Of a DNA stretch of 64,000 nt, positions 52,033-60,179 are shown piece after piece (the stretch's first letter is position 1; every line of letters begins with the position of its first letter). The translations under genes were made by a program, and so were the position numbers. The notes beneath the pieces are model-generated. The model saw nothing but the letters and a program-made list of their open reading frames with translations. It searched no databases and was not told the origin of the DNA. Source of the stretch: an uncultured Acidobacteriia bacterium (lineage in GTDB: Bacteria; Acidobacteriota; Terriglobia; Bryobacterales; Bryobacteraceae); NCBI GenBank assembly GCA_903900705.1, contig CAIUOG010000097.1, positions 1-64,000 on the forward strand. The letters run 5' to 3'.

Positions 52033-53712
52033 GTGAAAATACTGCGAATCCCGGCACTACTCGCCTGCTCGGCGGCCGCCTTCGGAGCGGGAGAAACCAC
52101 CCTCCTCGACACCATGAATCAGGAGCTCGTCCGCAACTTCCAGGCCCTGAAATCCAAGGCGGACACCACTCCGTATTTCCTCGCCTATGAGATCTCCGAT
52201 ATCGAATCTCACGAAGTGGGCGCGACTCTCGGCGTACTCAATTCGCAGGGCAACTCCCACAGCCGCTACCTCGACGTCACCGTTCGCGTGGGCGATCAGA
52301 AGCTCGACAACTACCGCCGCGTGCGTGGTGATCGTATCCAGTTCACCTCCGGCACCCCGGTCTCCATCGAAGACGTCCCCGCCGCCATCAAGCCCCGGCT
52401 CTGGCTCGAAACCGACCGCGTCTACCGCGCCGCCGCGGACCGCCTCATTCGCATCAAAACCAACCAGCAGGTCAAGGCCGCCGACCGCGACCAGTCCGCC
52501 GATTTCTCCAGCGAAGAATCCTACGCCCACACCGAACCGGTCTACAAAACCACCTTCGATGAAGCGAAATGGTCCGGCATGGCCCGCGAATGGTCCCGCG
52601 ATTTCCGCGCCTTCCCGGACCTGCTTTCCTCCTCCGTCTCCGTCTCCACCTCCGCCGACAACCGCTACTTCGTCAACACCGAAGGCACCAAAGTCGCCCA
52701 CGGCAGAGGCTTCGCCCGCATCGTGATCTCCGCCTCCGCCAAGGCCAAAGACGGCATGGACGTTTCCGACTTTGAAACGTTCGAAGCCTTCGAGCCCTCC
52801 GGCCTGCCCAGCGCCGAGGCCATCCACGCCGCCGTCAAAAAGGTCGGCCAGAACGTCGAAAATCTGCTCGTCGCGAAGTCCGCCGAGCCCTTTGTCGGCC
52901 CCGCCATCTTCTCCGGCCGCGCCTCCGGCGTCTTCTTCCATGAAATCTTCGGCCATCGCATCGAGGGCCACCGCCAGAAGGATGAGGCCGAAGGCCAGAC
53001 CTTCACCGCCAAAGTGGGCGAAAAGATCCTGCCGGACTTCCTCTCCGTCACCTTCGACCCCACACAGAAACAGGCCGCCGGCACAGACCTCAACGGCTGG
53101 TATGAGTACGATGACGAAGGCGTGCTCGGCAAGCCCGTCAAAGCCGTCGAAAACGGCGTCCTGAAGAGCTTCCTGATGTCGCGCTCGCCGATCGAAGGCT
53201 TTGACCATTCGAACGGTCACGGCCGCCGCCAACCCGGCCTCGAAGTCGTCTCCCGCCAGTCGAACCTGATCGTCAGCAGCACCAAAGCCGTGCCGTTTGA
53301 CCAGCTGCGGAAAATGCTCCTCGACGAAATCAAGCGCCAGAACAAGCCCTACGGTCTCTACTTCGACAACATCACCGGCGGCTTCACCACCACCCAGCGC
53401 GGCGGCTCCCAGAGCTTCAAAGTCATCCCGCTCATCGTCTACAAAATCTACGCCGATGGCCGCCCCGATGAACTCATTCGCGGCGCGGACCTCGTCGGCA
53501 CCCCGCTCGCCAGCTTCGCCAAGATCCTGGCCACCTCGGACAAACAGGAAGTCTTCAACGGCTACTGCGGCGCGGAATCCGGCAGCGTGCCGGTCTCCGC
53601 CGTCTCCCCCGCCATCCTCATCTCCGAAATGGAAATCGAGAAGAAGGATTCCGGGCAGGACCTGCTGCCCCTGCTTCCCTCCCCCCTGGCCGCCAAAGGA
53701 GATTCCAATTGA
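52033..53712 (+). CDS. Exported TldD-like metalloprotease
   Basis: A 559-residue protein. A GTG at 52033 opens a signal peptide (MKILRIPALLACSAAAFGAG); the ordinary TldD is cytoplasmic, so an exported form is unusual. The N-terminal half is a TldD/PmbA N-domain (LLDTMNQELVRNFQALK). The zinc site HEIFGHRIEG is at residues 303-312 (His303, Glu304, His308) and the third ligand is Cys512 in NGYCGAESGSVPV, so the protease looks active. C-terminal beta-strands (TLIVSS-like, LISEMEIEKKDSG) match the family. The next gene, a paralogue without zinc ligands, starts with a 4-base overlap. This mirrors TldD/TldE heterodimers, which cleave unfolded peptides and modified peptides such as microcins. Confidence 0.85.
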   Translation: MKILRIPALLACSAAAFGAGETTLLDTMNQELVRNFQALKSKADTTPYFLAYEISDIESHEVGATLGVLNSQGNSHSRYLDVTVRVGDQKLDNYRRVRGDRIQFTSGTPVSIEDVPAAIKPRLWLETDRVYRAAADRLIRIKTNQQVKAADRDQSADFSSEESYAHTEPVYKTTFDEAKWSGMAREWSRDFRAFPDLLSSSVSVSTSADNRYFVNTEGTKVAHGRGFARIVISASAKAKDGMDVSDFETFEAFEPSGLPSAEAIHAAVKKVGQNVENLLVAKSAEPFVGPAIFSGRASGVFFHEIFGHRIEGHRQKDEAEGQTFTAKVGEKILPDFLSVTFDPTQKQAAGTDLNGWYEYDDEGVLGKPVKAVENGVLKSFLMSRSPIEGFDHSNGHGRRQPGLEVVSRQSNLIVSSTKAVPFDQLRKMLLDEIKRQNKPYGLYFDNITGGFTTTQRGGSQSFKVIPLIVYKIYADGRPDELIRGADLVGTPLASFAKILATSDKQEVFNGYCGAESGSVPVSAVSPAILISEMEIEKKDSGQDLLPLLPSPLAAKGDSN

Positions 53713-55418
53713 ACCGCTTCTGCACTGCTTTTTTCTCGCTCGCGGTCCTGCTCTCCGCCGCCGACAATGACAAGGTCTTTGAGGCCATGAAAGCCGAGCT
53801 GAAACGCTCCTCCACCCTCAAACTCAACCAGCTCGAAACGCCCTACTTCGTCAGCTATTCCGTCGACGACGGCATCACCTACACCGCCACCGCCACCAAC
53901 GGCGGCATCATTTCCGCCAACACCGGCAAATTCCGCATTCCCGAAGTCCACATCCGCGTGGGCGATTACAAGTTCGACAACACCAACTACGCCGGCGGCG
54001 GCTTCGGCGGCGCGCGTTATGACCTGCGCAGCTTCCCGCTCGACGACGATCCGCTCGTCATCCGCCAGTACCTCTGGCTCGCCACCGATTCCGCCTATAA
54101 AGGCTCCCTCCAGCAGATCGCCCGCAAACGCGCCGCCCTCCGCAGCGTCACCGTCAACGAGCAACTGCCCGACTTCGCTCCCGCCCCGAAATTCACCCTC
54201 CTCCAGGACTTCAAACCCCTGACCTTTAACGCCGAAGCCTGGAAAGACCGCGTCCGCAAGTTATCAGCTGTTTTCAACGACTTCCCCGCCCTGCGCGCCT
54301 CGCTCGTCGAGTATTCCGCCATCGACGGCTACCACCGCTACGTCAGCACCGAGGGCACCGAAATCCGCAAGGGCGAAACCATCGGTTCCGTCCAGATCCG
54401 CGCCTCCGCGCAGGCGCCCGATGGCATGATCGTCCGCGATTCCGCCCTCTTCTACACCGGCGACGCCTCCAAAATGTTCCCCGAAGCCGAACTCATGAAG
54501 GCTGCCCGCACCGTCGGTGAACAGGCGCTCAAAATCGCCGCCGCACCCATGGGCGAGAACTATTCCGGGCCCATTCTCTTCGAAGGCGTGGCCGGCGCGC
54601 AGCTGATGGCGGAGATCCTGGGCCGCAACCTGCACATCGCCCGCAAGCCCGTCGCCCCCGCCGGTATGCCCAGCCAGGCCGCCTCCACCGAACTCGAAGG
54701 CCGCCGCGGCGTCCGCATCATGCCGGAATTCTTCGACGTAATCGACGACCCCACCAGGCCCCTCTTCGGCCAGGAAGTGGTGGACGACGAAGGCGTGCCC
54801 GACAAGACCGTCTCTCTGGTGGAAAAAGGCGTCCTCAAAGACTTTCTCCGCACCCGTGAACCGGTTCGCGGCTACACCGAATCCAATGGTCATGCGCGCC
54901 TCGCGGGAAGCCAGCCGGCGCCCACCAATCTCATCGTGACCGCAAAGGAAACCAGTTCGCTGGCCGATATCCGGAAGAAAATGATCGACCTCTGCCAGCA
55001 GCGCGGCCTCACCTACGCCATCGTGGTGAAGAAAATGGACTTCCCCTCCACCGCCGCCCTGGACGAAGCCCGCAAAATGATCGCGGGCGCGGGCGCGGGC
55101 CGCAGCGCCGTCAGCCAGCCACTGTACGTCTACAAACTCTTCCTCGATGGCCATGAGGAACTCATCCGCGGCGTCCGCCTGCGTGGCCTCAACGCCCGCT
55201 CGCTCAAGGACATTCTCGTCGCCGGCAATGACAGCGCGACCTTGAACTACATCGAAAACAACGCGCCCTTCGCGCTGCTGGGCTTTGGCGCGAGTTCCGC
55301 CGCCGTCTCCGTGGTCGCTCCGTCCGTGCTGATTGACGATCTGGAGCTGACAAAGATCGACGACGAACTGCCGAAGTTGCCCATCGTGCAGTCCCCGGCG
55401 CTCTCCGCTTCGAAATGA
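53709..55418 (+). CDS. Exported TldE/PmbA-like partner lacking zinc ligands
   Basis: A 569-residue paralogue of the preceding protein. The TTG at 53709 has a strong AAAGGAG site 7 bases upstream and a 4-base overlap with the TldD-like gene. Signal peptide: MNRFCTAFFSLAVLLSAADN. Where TldD has the HEIFGH site, this protein reads AEILGR (residues 301-306), so both zinc histidines are replaced by Ala and Arg. The region that carries Cys512 in the partner reads FALLGFGASSAAVSVVAPS, with no cysteine. It therefore looks like a non-catalytic TldE-type subunit for an exported heterodimer. Its stop overlaps the LptF-LptG ATG by 4 bases. Confidence 0.84.
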   Translation: MNRFCTAFFSLAVLLSAADNDKVFEAMKAELKRSSTLKLNQLETPYFVSYSVDDGITYTATATNGGIISANTGKFRIPEVHIRVGDYKFDNTNYAGGGFGGARYDLRSFPLDDDPLVIRQYLWLATDSAYKGSLQQIARKRAALRSVTVNEQLPDFAPAPKFTLLQDFKPLTFNAEAWKDRVRKLSAVFNDFPALRASLVEYSAIDGYHRYVSTEGTEIRKGETIGSVQIRASAQAPDGMIVRDSALFYTGDASKMFPEAELMKAARTVGEQALKIAAAPMGENYSGPILFEGVAGAQLMAEILGRNLHIARKPVAPAGMPSQAASTELEGRRGVRIMPEFFDVIDDPTRPLFGQEVVDDEGVPDKTVSLVEKGVLKDFLRTREPVRGYTESNGHARLAGSQPAPTNLIVTAKETSSLADIRKKMIDLCQQRGLTYAIVVKKMDFPSTAALDEARKMIAGAGAGRSAVSQPLYVYKLFLDGHEELIRGVRLRGLNARSLKDILVAGNDSATLNYIENNAPFALLGFGASSAAVSVVAPSVLIDDLELTKIDDELPKLPIVQSPALSASK

Positions 55419-57739
55419 AGATTCTCCACCGGTATGTGTTTCGCGAGATCCTCGTCAGTTCGTTCCTCGCGACGGCGCTTGCCACCTTCGTCATCTTCCT
55501 GCGCTTCGTCTCGCCCCTGATCGAACTCCTCGTCCGGTCAGGGGACGTGCCCATCTTCCTCGAACTCTGCGTGCTCGCCCTGCCGCCCGTGCTGCTGCTC
55601 AGCATCCCGTTCGGCGTTCTGGTCGGAATCCTCGTCGGCCTGGGCCGCATGTCCGGCGACAACGAACTGATCGCCATGCGCTCCGGCGGCGTCTCGTCCC
55701 GCGTCGTGGTTCCCCCGGTGGTCTTCTTCGCCACCCTCGCCATGCTCGTTTCCGGCCTGTGCGGCGTCTGGCTCAACCCGCTCGCCCTGCGCGCCCAGTA
55801 CAAACTCCGCAACAAGGTGGCCGCCGCGCAGGTCACCGCCGACGTGGTGCCGCAGGTCTTCCAGGAACAGTTCACCAACGACAATACGGTGCTCTACGTG
55901 AACGACGTGCTCTCCGGCGTGGGCCCCACCGTCTGGCGCGGCGTCTTTATCGCCGACCTCACCCCGCCCGCCGAGCGCAAAAACGGGCTCAAAAATCAGC
56001 CCATCGGGCCCAAAGTCACCCTCGCCCGCGAGGCCATCGCCGTCCCGGACCCCGTCAATCACCGCATCCAGCTCACCATGCTGGATCAAAGCGTCCACGA
56101 AGCCCCGTATCACACCCGCGCCCCGCGCGCCGCCACCGCTCTCACCCAGAATGAGCAGCAGCAGCAAAAGGCCAAGCCCTATAAGGAAATGTTCACCCGG
56201 GAACTGGTGAAATACCTGAAATCGGTGCCGAAGGGATCGCAGGAAAACATCGACGCGCGCGTGGAACTGCACGGCCGCTTCGCGCTGCCGGTCGCCTGCC
56301 TCATGCTCGCGCTGGTGGGCATCCCGCTGGGTTCGTCTTCCCGCCGCGGCGGCCGTTCCGCCGGCTACGTCTGGGCGATTCTGATCGCCTTCTTCTGCTA
56401 CTACCTCGCCTACGCCAGCCTCACCAACACCGCGTCCCGCTCCCACTCCATCTCCCCCGAACTCGCCTGCTGGCTGCCGGATCTCGTCTTCGGCCTCGCC
56501 GGCCTCGCCCTCGTCACCCGCATGGAAATGCCGGGCGACCGCGACCTCATTGGCGAAGTCCGCCTGGCCTTCACCGCCTTCTTCACCCGCCTCGCCGGCC
56601 AGGTCACCCGCAAAAGCAACGCCGCCGCGCAGCGCGGCATGGGTATCGTCATGTTCCAGCTGATGGACAGCTACGTCCTCTGGAACTTCCTCTTCTACTT
56701 CTTCCTCTGGCTGGCCGCCTTCGTCGCCATGACGGAGATCTACAACTTCTTCAACCTGCTGGGTGACATCGTCAAGAACCACGTGCCGCTGTCGAGGGTC
56801 ATCACCTACCACCTGTTCCTCACCCCGCTGCTGATCTACGACACCATGCCCATCGCGGTTCTGCTCGCCGTGCTCGTCACCTTCGGCGTCATGACCAAGA
56901 ACAACGAAGTCACCGCCTTCAAGGCCTGCGGCGTCAGCGTCCGCCGCCTGGGCATGCCCGTGCTTCTGATGAGCGCCGTGCTGAGCGGCGCGCTCTTCCT
57001 TGCCGATTACTCCTGGATCCCCCAGGCCAATCAGGTACAGGACGCCATCTATAACGAGATCAAGGGCCGCCCCGTCCAGACCTACCTGCATCCCAACCAG
57101 AAGTGGGTCATCCACAACTCCCGCATCTTCTACTACCGCGGCTACGACCCCTCGGAGAAGATGATGATCGAGCCCTTCGTCTTCGAGATCGATCCGAAGA
57201 CCTTCGCGCTCTCCCGCGAAATCATCGCCAACCGCGCCCGCTGGCAGACCAACATCCGGCAATGGGTCTGGGAACAGGGCAGCACCCGCGACATCGAAGG
57301 CGTCAACGAAAAGAACCTGGTCAACTTCACCGTCACCTCCTTCCCGGAGATCACCGAAGTGCCCGACGACTTCCTCATCGCCGTCAAGCAGAACCAGCAG
57401 ATGAACTACGACGAACTCGCCCAGTACGTCCGCTATCTCCAGGAGCGCGGCTTCGACACCGTCAAACTCCAGGTGCAGTACCACAAGAAGTTCGCCGTGC
57501 CGGTCTTCGCCCTCATCATGGCGCTGATTTCCGTGCCCTTCGGCTTCATGGTGGGCAACCGCGGCGCCATGGCCGGCATTGGCGTCAGCATCGCCATCGC
57601 CATGGCTTACATGGGCGTGGACCGCCTCTTCGAACAGATGGGCAACGTGAACTACCTGCCCGCCTCCGTCGCCGCGTGGACGCCCGACGCTCTATTCGCT
57701 CTCGCCGGAACCTACCTGCTGCTGCGCATGCGAAGCTGA
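55415..57739 (+). CDS. LptF-LptG fused permease of the LPS transporter
   Basis: A 774-residue inner-membrane protein that contains two YjgP/YjgQ (LptF/LptG) domains in one chain. The first, about residues 1-385, begins MKILHRYVFREILVSSFLATA and has the usual periplasmic beta-jellyroll (LREAIAVPDPVN-like) between membrane segments. The second starts at about 410 (MFQLMDSYVLWNFLFYFFLW) and has its own periplasmic domain (WVIHNSRIFYYRGYDPSEKM) and final TM bundle (PVFALIMALISVPFGFMVGN). Normally LptF and LptG are separate proteins of about 360 residues that extract LPS with the LptB ATPase. A joined pair fixes their 1:1 stoichiometry. LptB and the bridge proteins are not in the window. It is translationally coupled to the TldE-like gene. 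Confidence 0.87.
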   Translation: MKILHRYVFREILVSSFLATALATFVIFLRFVSPLIELLVRSGDVPIFLELCVLALPPVLLLSIPFGVLVGILVGLGRMSGDNELIAMRSGGVSSRVVVPPVVFFATLAMLVSGLCGVWLNPLALRAQYKLRNKVAAAQVTADVVPQVFQEQFTNDNTVLYVNDVLSGVGPTVWRGVFIADLTPPAERKNGLKNQPIGPKVTLAREAIAVPDPVNHRIQLTMLDQSVHEAPYHTRAPRAATALTQNEQQQQKAKPYKEMFTRELVKYLKSVPKGSQENIDARVELHGRFALPVACLMLALVGIPLGSSSRRGGRSAGYVWAILIAFFCYYLAYASLTNTASRSHSISPELACWLPDLVFGLAGLALVTRMEMPGDRDLIGEVRLAFTAFFTRLAGQVTRKSNAAAQRGMGIVMFQLMDSYVLWNFLFYFFLWLAAFVAMTEIYNFFNLLGDIVKNHVPLSRVITYHLFLTPLLIYDTMPIAVLLAVLVTFGVMTKNNEVTAFKACGVSVRRLGMPVLLMSAVLSGALFLADYSWIPQANQVQDAIYNEIKGRPVQTYLHPNQKWVIHNSRIFYYRGYDPSEKMMIEPFVFEIDPKTFALSREIIANRARWQTNIRQWVWEQGSTRDIEGVNEKNLVNFTVTSFPEITEVPDDFLIAVKQNQQMNYDELAQYVRYLQERGFDTVKLQVQYHKKFAVPVFALIMALISVPFGFMVGNRGAMAGIGVSIAIAMAYMGVDRLFEQMGNVNYLPASVAAWTPDALFALAGTYLLLRMRS

Positions 57740-58999
57740 GCGCGACCGCCACGTCAGCACCGCGTGGCAGCCCAGCATCACCAGCACCGGATCGAGCGCC
57801 CGCAGGTGATACGGCTCGGGATGCGTGAAGAAATAAGGCATCGGCAGCAGCAACAACACGCCGGCATAGCGGATCGCCTCCCTCGGACTGCGCCGGAGCA
57901 CCAGCAGCAGTCCGCCCAGCGCGCCCAGCGTGATCAGCGTCGCAAACGGGATGTTCTCCGGATCCGTCGGCTCCTGCGCCAGATAATGGGGATCGAAACT
58001 CCAGTACCCCGTCCACAGATAGACCGCCCGCCGCAGACACATCCACGCGTACCAACCCCGATGTTGCCCGATATAGGCGACAGCCTGCTCCTCCTTCCGG
58101 TCCATGTAGGCCACCTCACCCATCTGGTTGTAAGCCGCCAGTTCCAGACCGTCATGCAGAGGATGCAGATCGTCGCTCGTCCAGCGCAGGTTGTTGCCGT
58201 TGTTGCCCATCCAGAGTTCCAGCCCCATGCTGTCCCGCATCGGCACAAAGCGGTGAAAGACCCGTTCATTCCGCACCAGCCACGGCATCAGCACAATTGC
58301 CAGCACCCCTGCCGCCACCACCATCGGCAAAACCCGCCGCAGTTCCCACATCGCCAACAGCAGCAATACCGGCGCCGCCAGCAGCACCGATGGCTCCGCC
58401 AGCCCCGTGATCCCGGCCAGCAGCCCAAACCCGGCCCACAGTCCGAACCGCCCCGAACGTCCCATCCGCTGCGCCAGACAGATCAGCCAGCAAAGCCCCA
58501 GCATCAGCAGATGCGTCGACCATGCCCACGCCGCCGCGAAATAGATCCCATAGGGGAAGAAAACCCACGCCCACGCCGCCCACCGCGCCGTGCGCACGCA
58601 GAAACTCCGCCGCGCCATCAGGAACAGAGGAATGCAGACCAGCGCGTTGATCAGACAGTCGAATACGTGGATCGCGAAAATCGACGACGCCGTGTGGACG
58701 CCAAACACCCGGAAGAAGGCCGCCACAATCACCGGATAAACGGGCGGCATGATCGCCGAAAGCTGATTCGAAACAAACGGGCTGCCAAATCCCCGCCCCG
58801 CCACCAGCGCCCGCGCCACGTTCCCCGGTTCCCAGGAATGGAGGTGATCCGCATCCATCAGGTCTTCGAACAGACGGCTGTTGAACGGCACCAGCGCCAC
58901 CCGCAGGGCGAACGCGATCAGCACCATCCGGAACAGCGGCCAGAACAGGGGCGGAAGGGCGCTCCGGCAGTAGCGATACAGCTGGCTTGCTCTTTGCAA
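57692..58999 (-). CDS. GT-C family (PMT/GT39-like) integral-membrane glycosyltransferase
   Basis: A 435-residue protein with about 10 membrane segments. The N-terminal loop (FEDLMDADHLHSWEPGNVARALVAGRGF) carries acidic residues in the position of the catalytic Asp of GT-C enzymes, then SNQLSAIMPPVYPVIVAAFF. The family transfers sugars from polyprenyl phosphate donors. The TTG start at 58999 has no strong ribosome-binding site; an ATG at 58927 is the next candidate. The gene is the last of a leftward three-gene unit and its 3' end overlaps the convergent LptF-LptG gene by 48 bases. The acceptor is unknown. Confidence 0.78.
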   Translation of the reverse strand: MQRASQLYRYCRSALPPLFWPLFRMVLIAFALRVALVPFNSRLFEDLMDADHLHSWEPGNVARALVAGRGFGSPFVSNQLSAIMPPVYPVIVAAFFRVFGVHTASSIFAIHVFDCLINALVCIPLFLMARRSFCVRTARWAAWAWVFFPYGIYFAAAWAWSTHLLMLGLCWLICLAQRMGRSGRFGLWAGFGLLAGITGLAEPSVLLAAPVLLLLAMWELRRVLPMVVAAGVLAIVLMPWLVRNERVFHRFVPMRDSMGLELWMGNNGNNLRWTSDDLHPLHDGLELAAYNQMGEVAYMDRKEEQAVAYIGQHRGWYAWMCLRRAVYLWTGYWSFDPHYLAQEPTDPENIPFATLITLGALGGLLLVLRRSPREAIRYAGVLLLLPMPYFFTHPEPYHLRALDPVLVMLGCHAVLTWRSRSASHAQQQVGSGESE

Positions 59000-59015
59000 G
59001 CAGCAAGTTACGCGG

Positions 59016-60164
59016 TCAGACCGCCGGGGGTTTCTCCAAAACCGGCGCGCCGGAATACAAACGTGCGGCAGCGGACTTTTTTCGCCGCCATGTAAATATT
59101 CCGCTTATGGCGTAATTCCACACCGACCCCGCCACCAGCCCGAAGAACCCGGCCGGCAGCCACGAAACCCCGCCCTCCACCGCAAACAGCGCAATCCGCA
59201 GATTGATCACCGCGCCCACCGAACAGGCCAGATAAAACGACGCCAGCCCGAAAATCAGCCCGCGCCCCTTCAGCCGCTGGTCTCGATACGTGATCGCGTT
59301 GTTCAGAAAGAAGTTCAGCGTCATCACCACAAACGCCGCCACCACCTGCGAAAACGCAAACGTGCGGTGCTCCACCTGCCGCAGCAAAAACAGAATCGAG
59401 AGGTGAATCGCCACGCCCACAGCCCCCACCAGGCCAAAGATCACAAACCGCGGCGACACCACGTCCCCCACCAGCTTGTCGAGCAGAAGTTGCAGGTATT
59501 CGAGCGCCACCAGGATGTCGAGCTTGCTCGCGCCGTGCAGCCGGTTCCGAAACCGGTAAGGCACCTCGCCAAACCGCACAGGCCGCTTCGAAGACGCCAC
59601 CAGATCCAGCAGAATCTTGAAGCCCACCCCCGAAAGCGAGTGTGAAACTTCATCCAGAAACCGGCGGTCCAGAACAAAAAACCCGCTCATCGGATCGCTC
59701 AGGTCACAGTGGCTGATCAGCGCCCCCAGGCGCTTCCCGAAATCGCTCAGCCGCACGCGCGCGCTCGAAAACTCACCCATGCTGCCGCCCGCCGTGTTGC
59801 GCGTCGCCACCACCAGATCCAGATTCTCCTCGCGCAGCTTCCGCAGCATCACCGGCAGAATCGTTTCGTCATGCTGCAGATCCGCGTCCATCACCGCGAT
59901 GTACGGCGCCGCCGTCGAGAGCATCCCCTCAATGCACGCGGACGCCAGCCCGCGCCGGTGAATCCGCTGAATCACCCGCACACGGCGATCATGCAGCCCC
60001 GCCAGCCGCACCAGCGCCGCCGTGCCATCCGGCGAGTCATCATCCACAAAAATGACCTCGTACTCGATGCCCCGCAGCGCCGCCGCCAGGCATTCCAGCA
60101 GCGGCTGCACATTCAGCCGCTCATTGAAAGCGGGGACAACGACAGCTAGTTCCAGTCCGGGCAT
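59016..60164 (-). CDS. Polyprenyl-phosphate glycosyltransferase (DPM1/GT2) fused to GtrA domain
   Basis: A 382-residue inner-membrane enzyme. The N-terminal GT2 domain at about 1-235 starts LELAVVVPAFNERLNVQPLL, with IFVDDDSPDGTAALV, AVMDADLQHDE (the DXD metal site) and DPMSGFFVLDRRFLDEV, all typical of dolichyl-phosphate mannose synthases. The C-terminal GtrA-like region (about 240-360) has four membrane segments (FVIFGLVGAVGVAIHLSILF, VVAAFVVMTLNFFLNNAITY). Such enzymes load a sugar on undecaprenyl phosphate and flip or present it at the outer face. It lies between two GT-C genes with gaps of about 15 bases on each side, so it probably makes their donor. Confidence 0.9.
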   Translation of the reverse strand: MPGLELAVVVPAFNERLNVQPLLECLAAALRGIEYEVIFVDDDSPDGTAALVRLAGLHDRRVRVIQRIHRRGLASACIEGMLSTAAPYIAVMDADLQHDETILPVMLRKLREENLDLVVATRNTAGGSMGEFSSARVRLSDFGKRLGALISHCDLSDPMSGFFVLDRRFLDEVSHSLSGVGFKILLDLVASSKRPVRFGEVPYRFRNRLHGASKLDILVALEYLQLLLDKLVGDVVSPRFVIFGLVGAVGVAIHLSILFLLRQVEHRTFAFSQVVAAFVVMTLNFFLNNAITYRDQRLKGRGLIFGLASFYLACSVGAVINLRIALFAVEGGVSWLPAGFFGLVAGSVWNYAISGIFTWRRKKSAAARLYSGAPVLEKPPAV

Positions 60165-60179
60165 GTGTAGAGGTTGATG

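Noticed and set aside
55538-57484. 648-codon minus-strand open frame opposite the LptF-LptG gene
   Set aside because: Composition (Glu/Gly/Asp/Val/His-rich) is that of antisense high-GC coding DNA; the plus-strand gene has clear family motifs.
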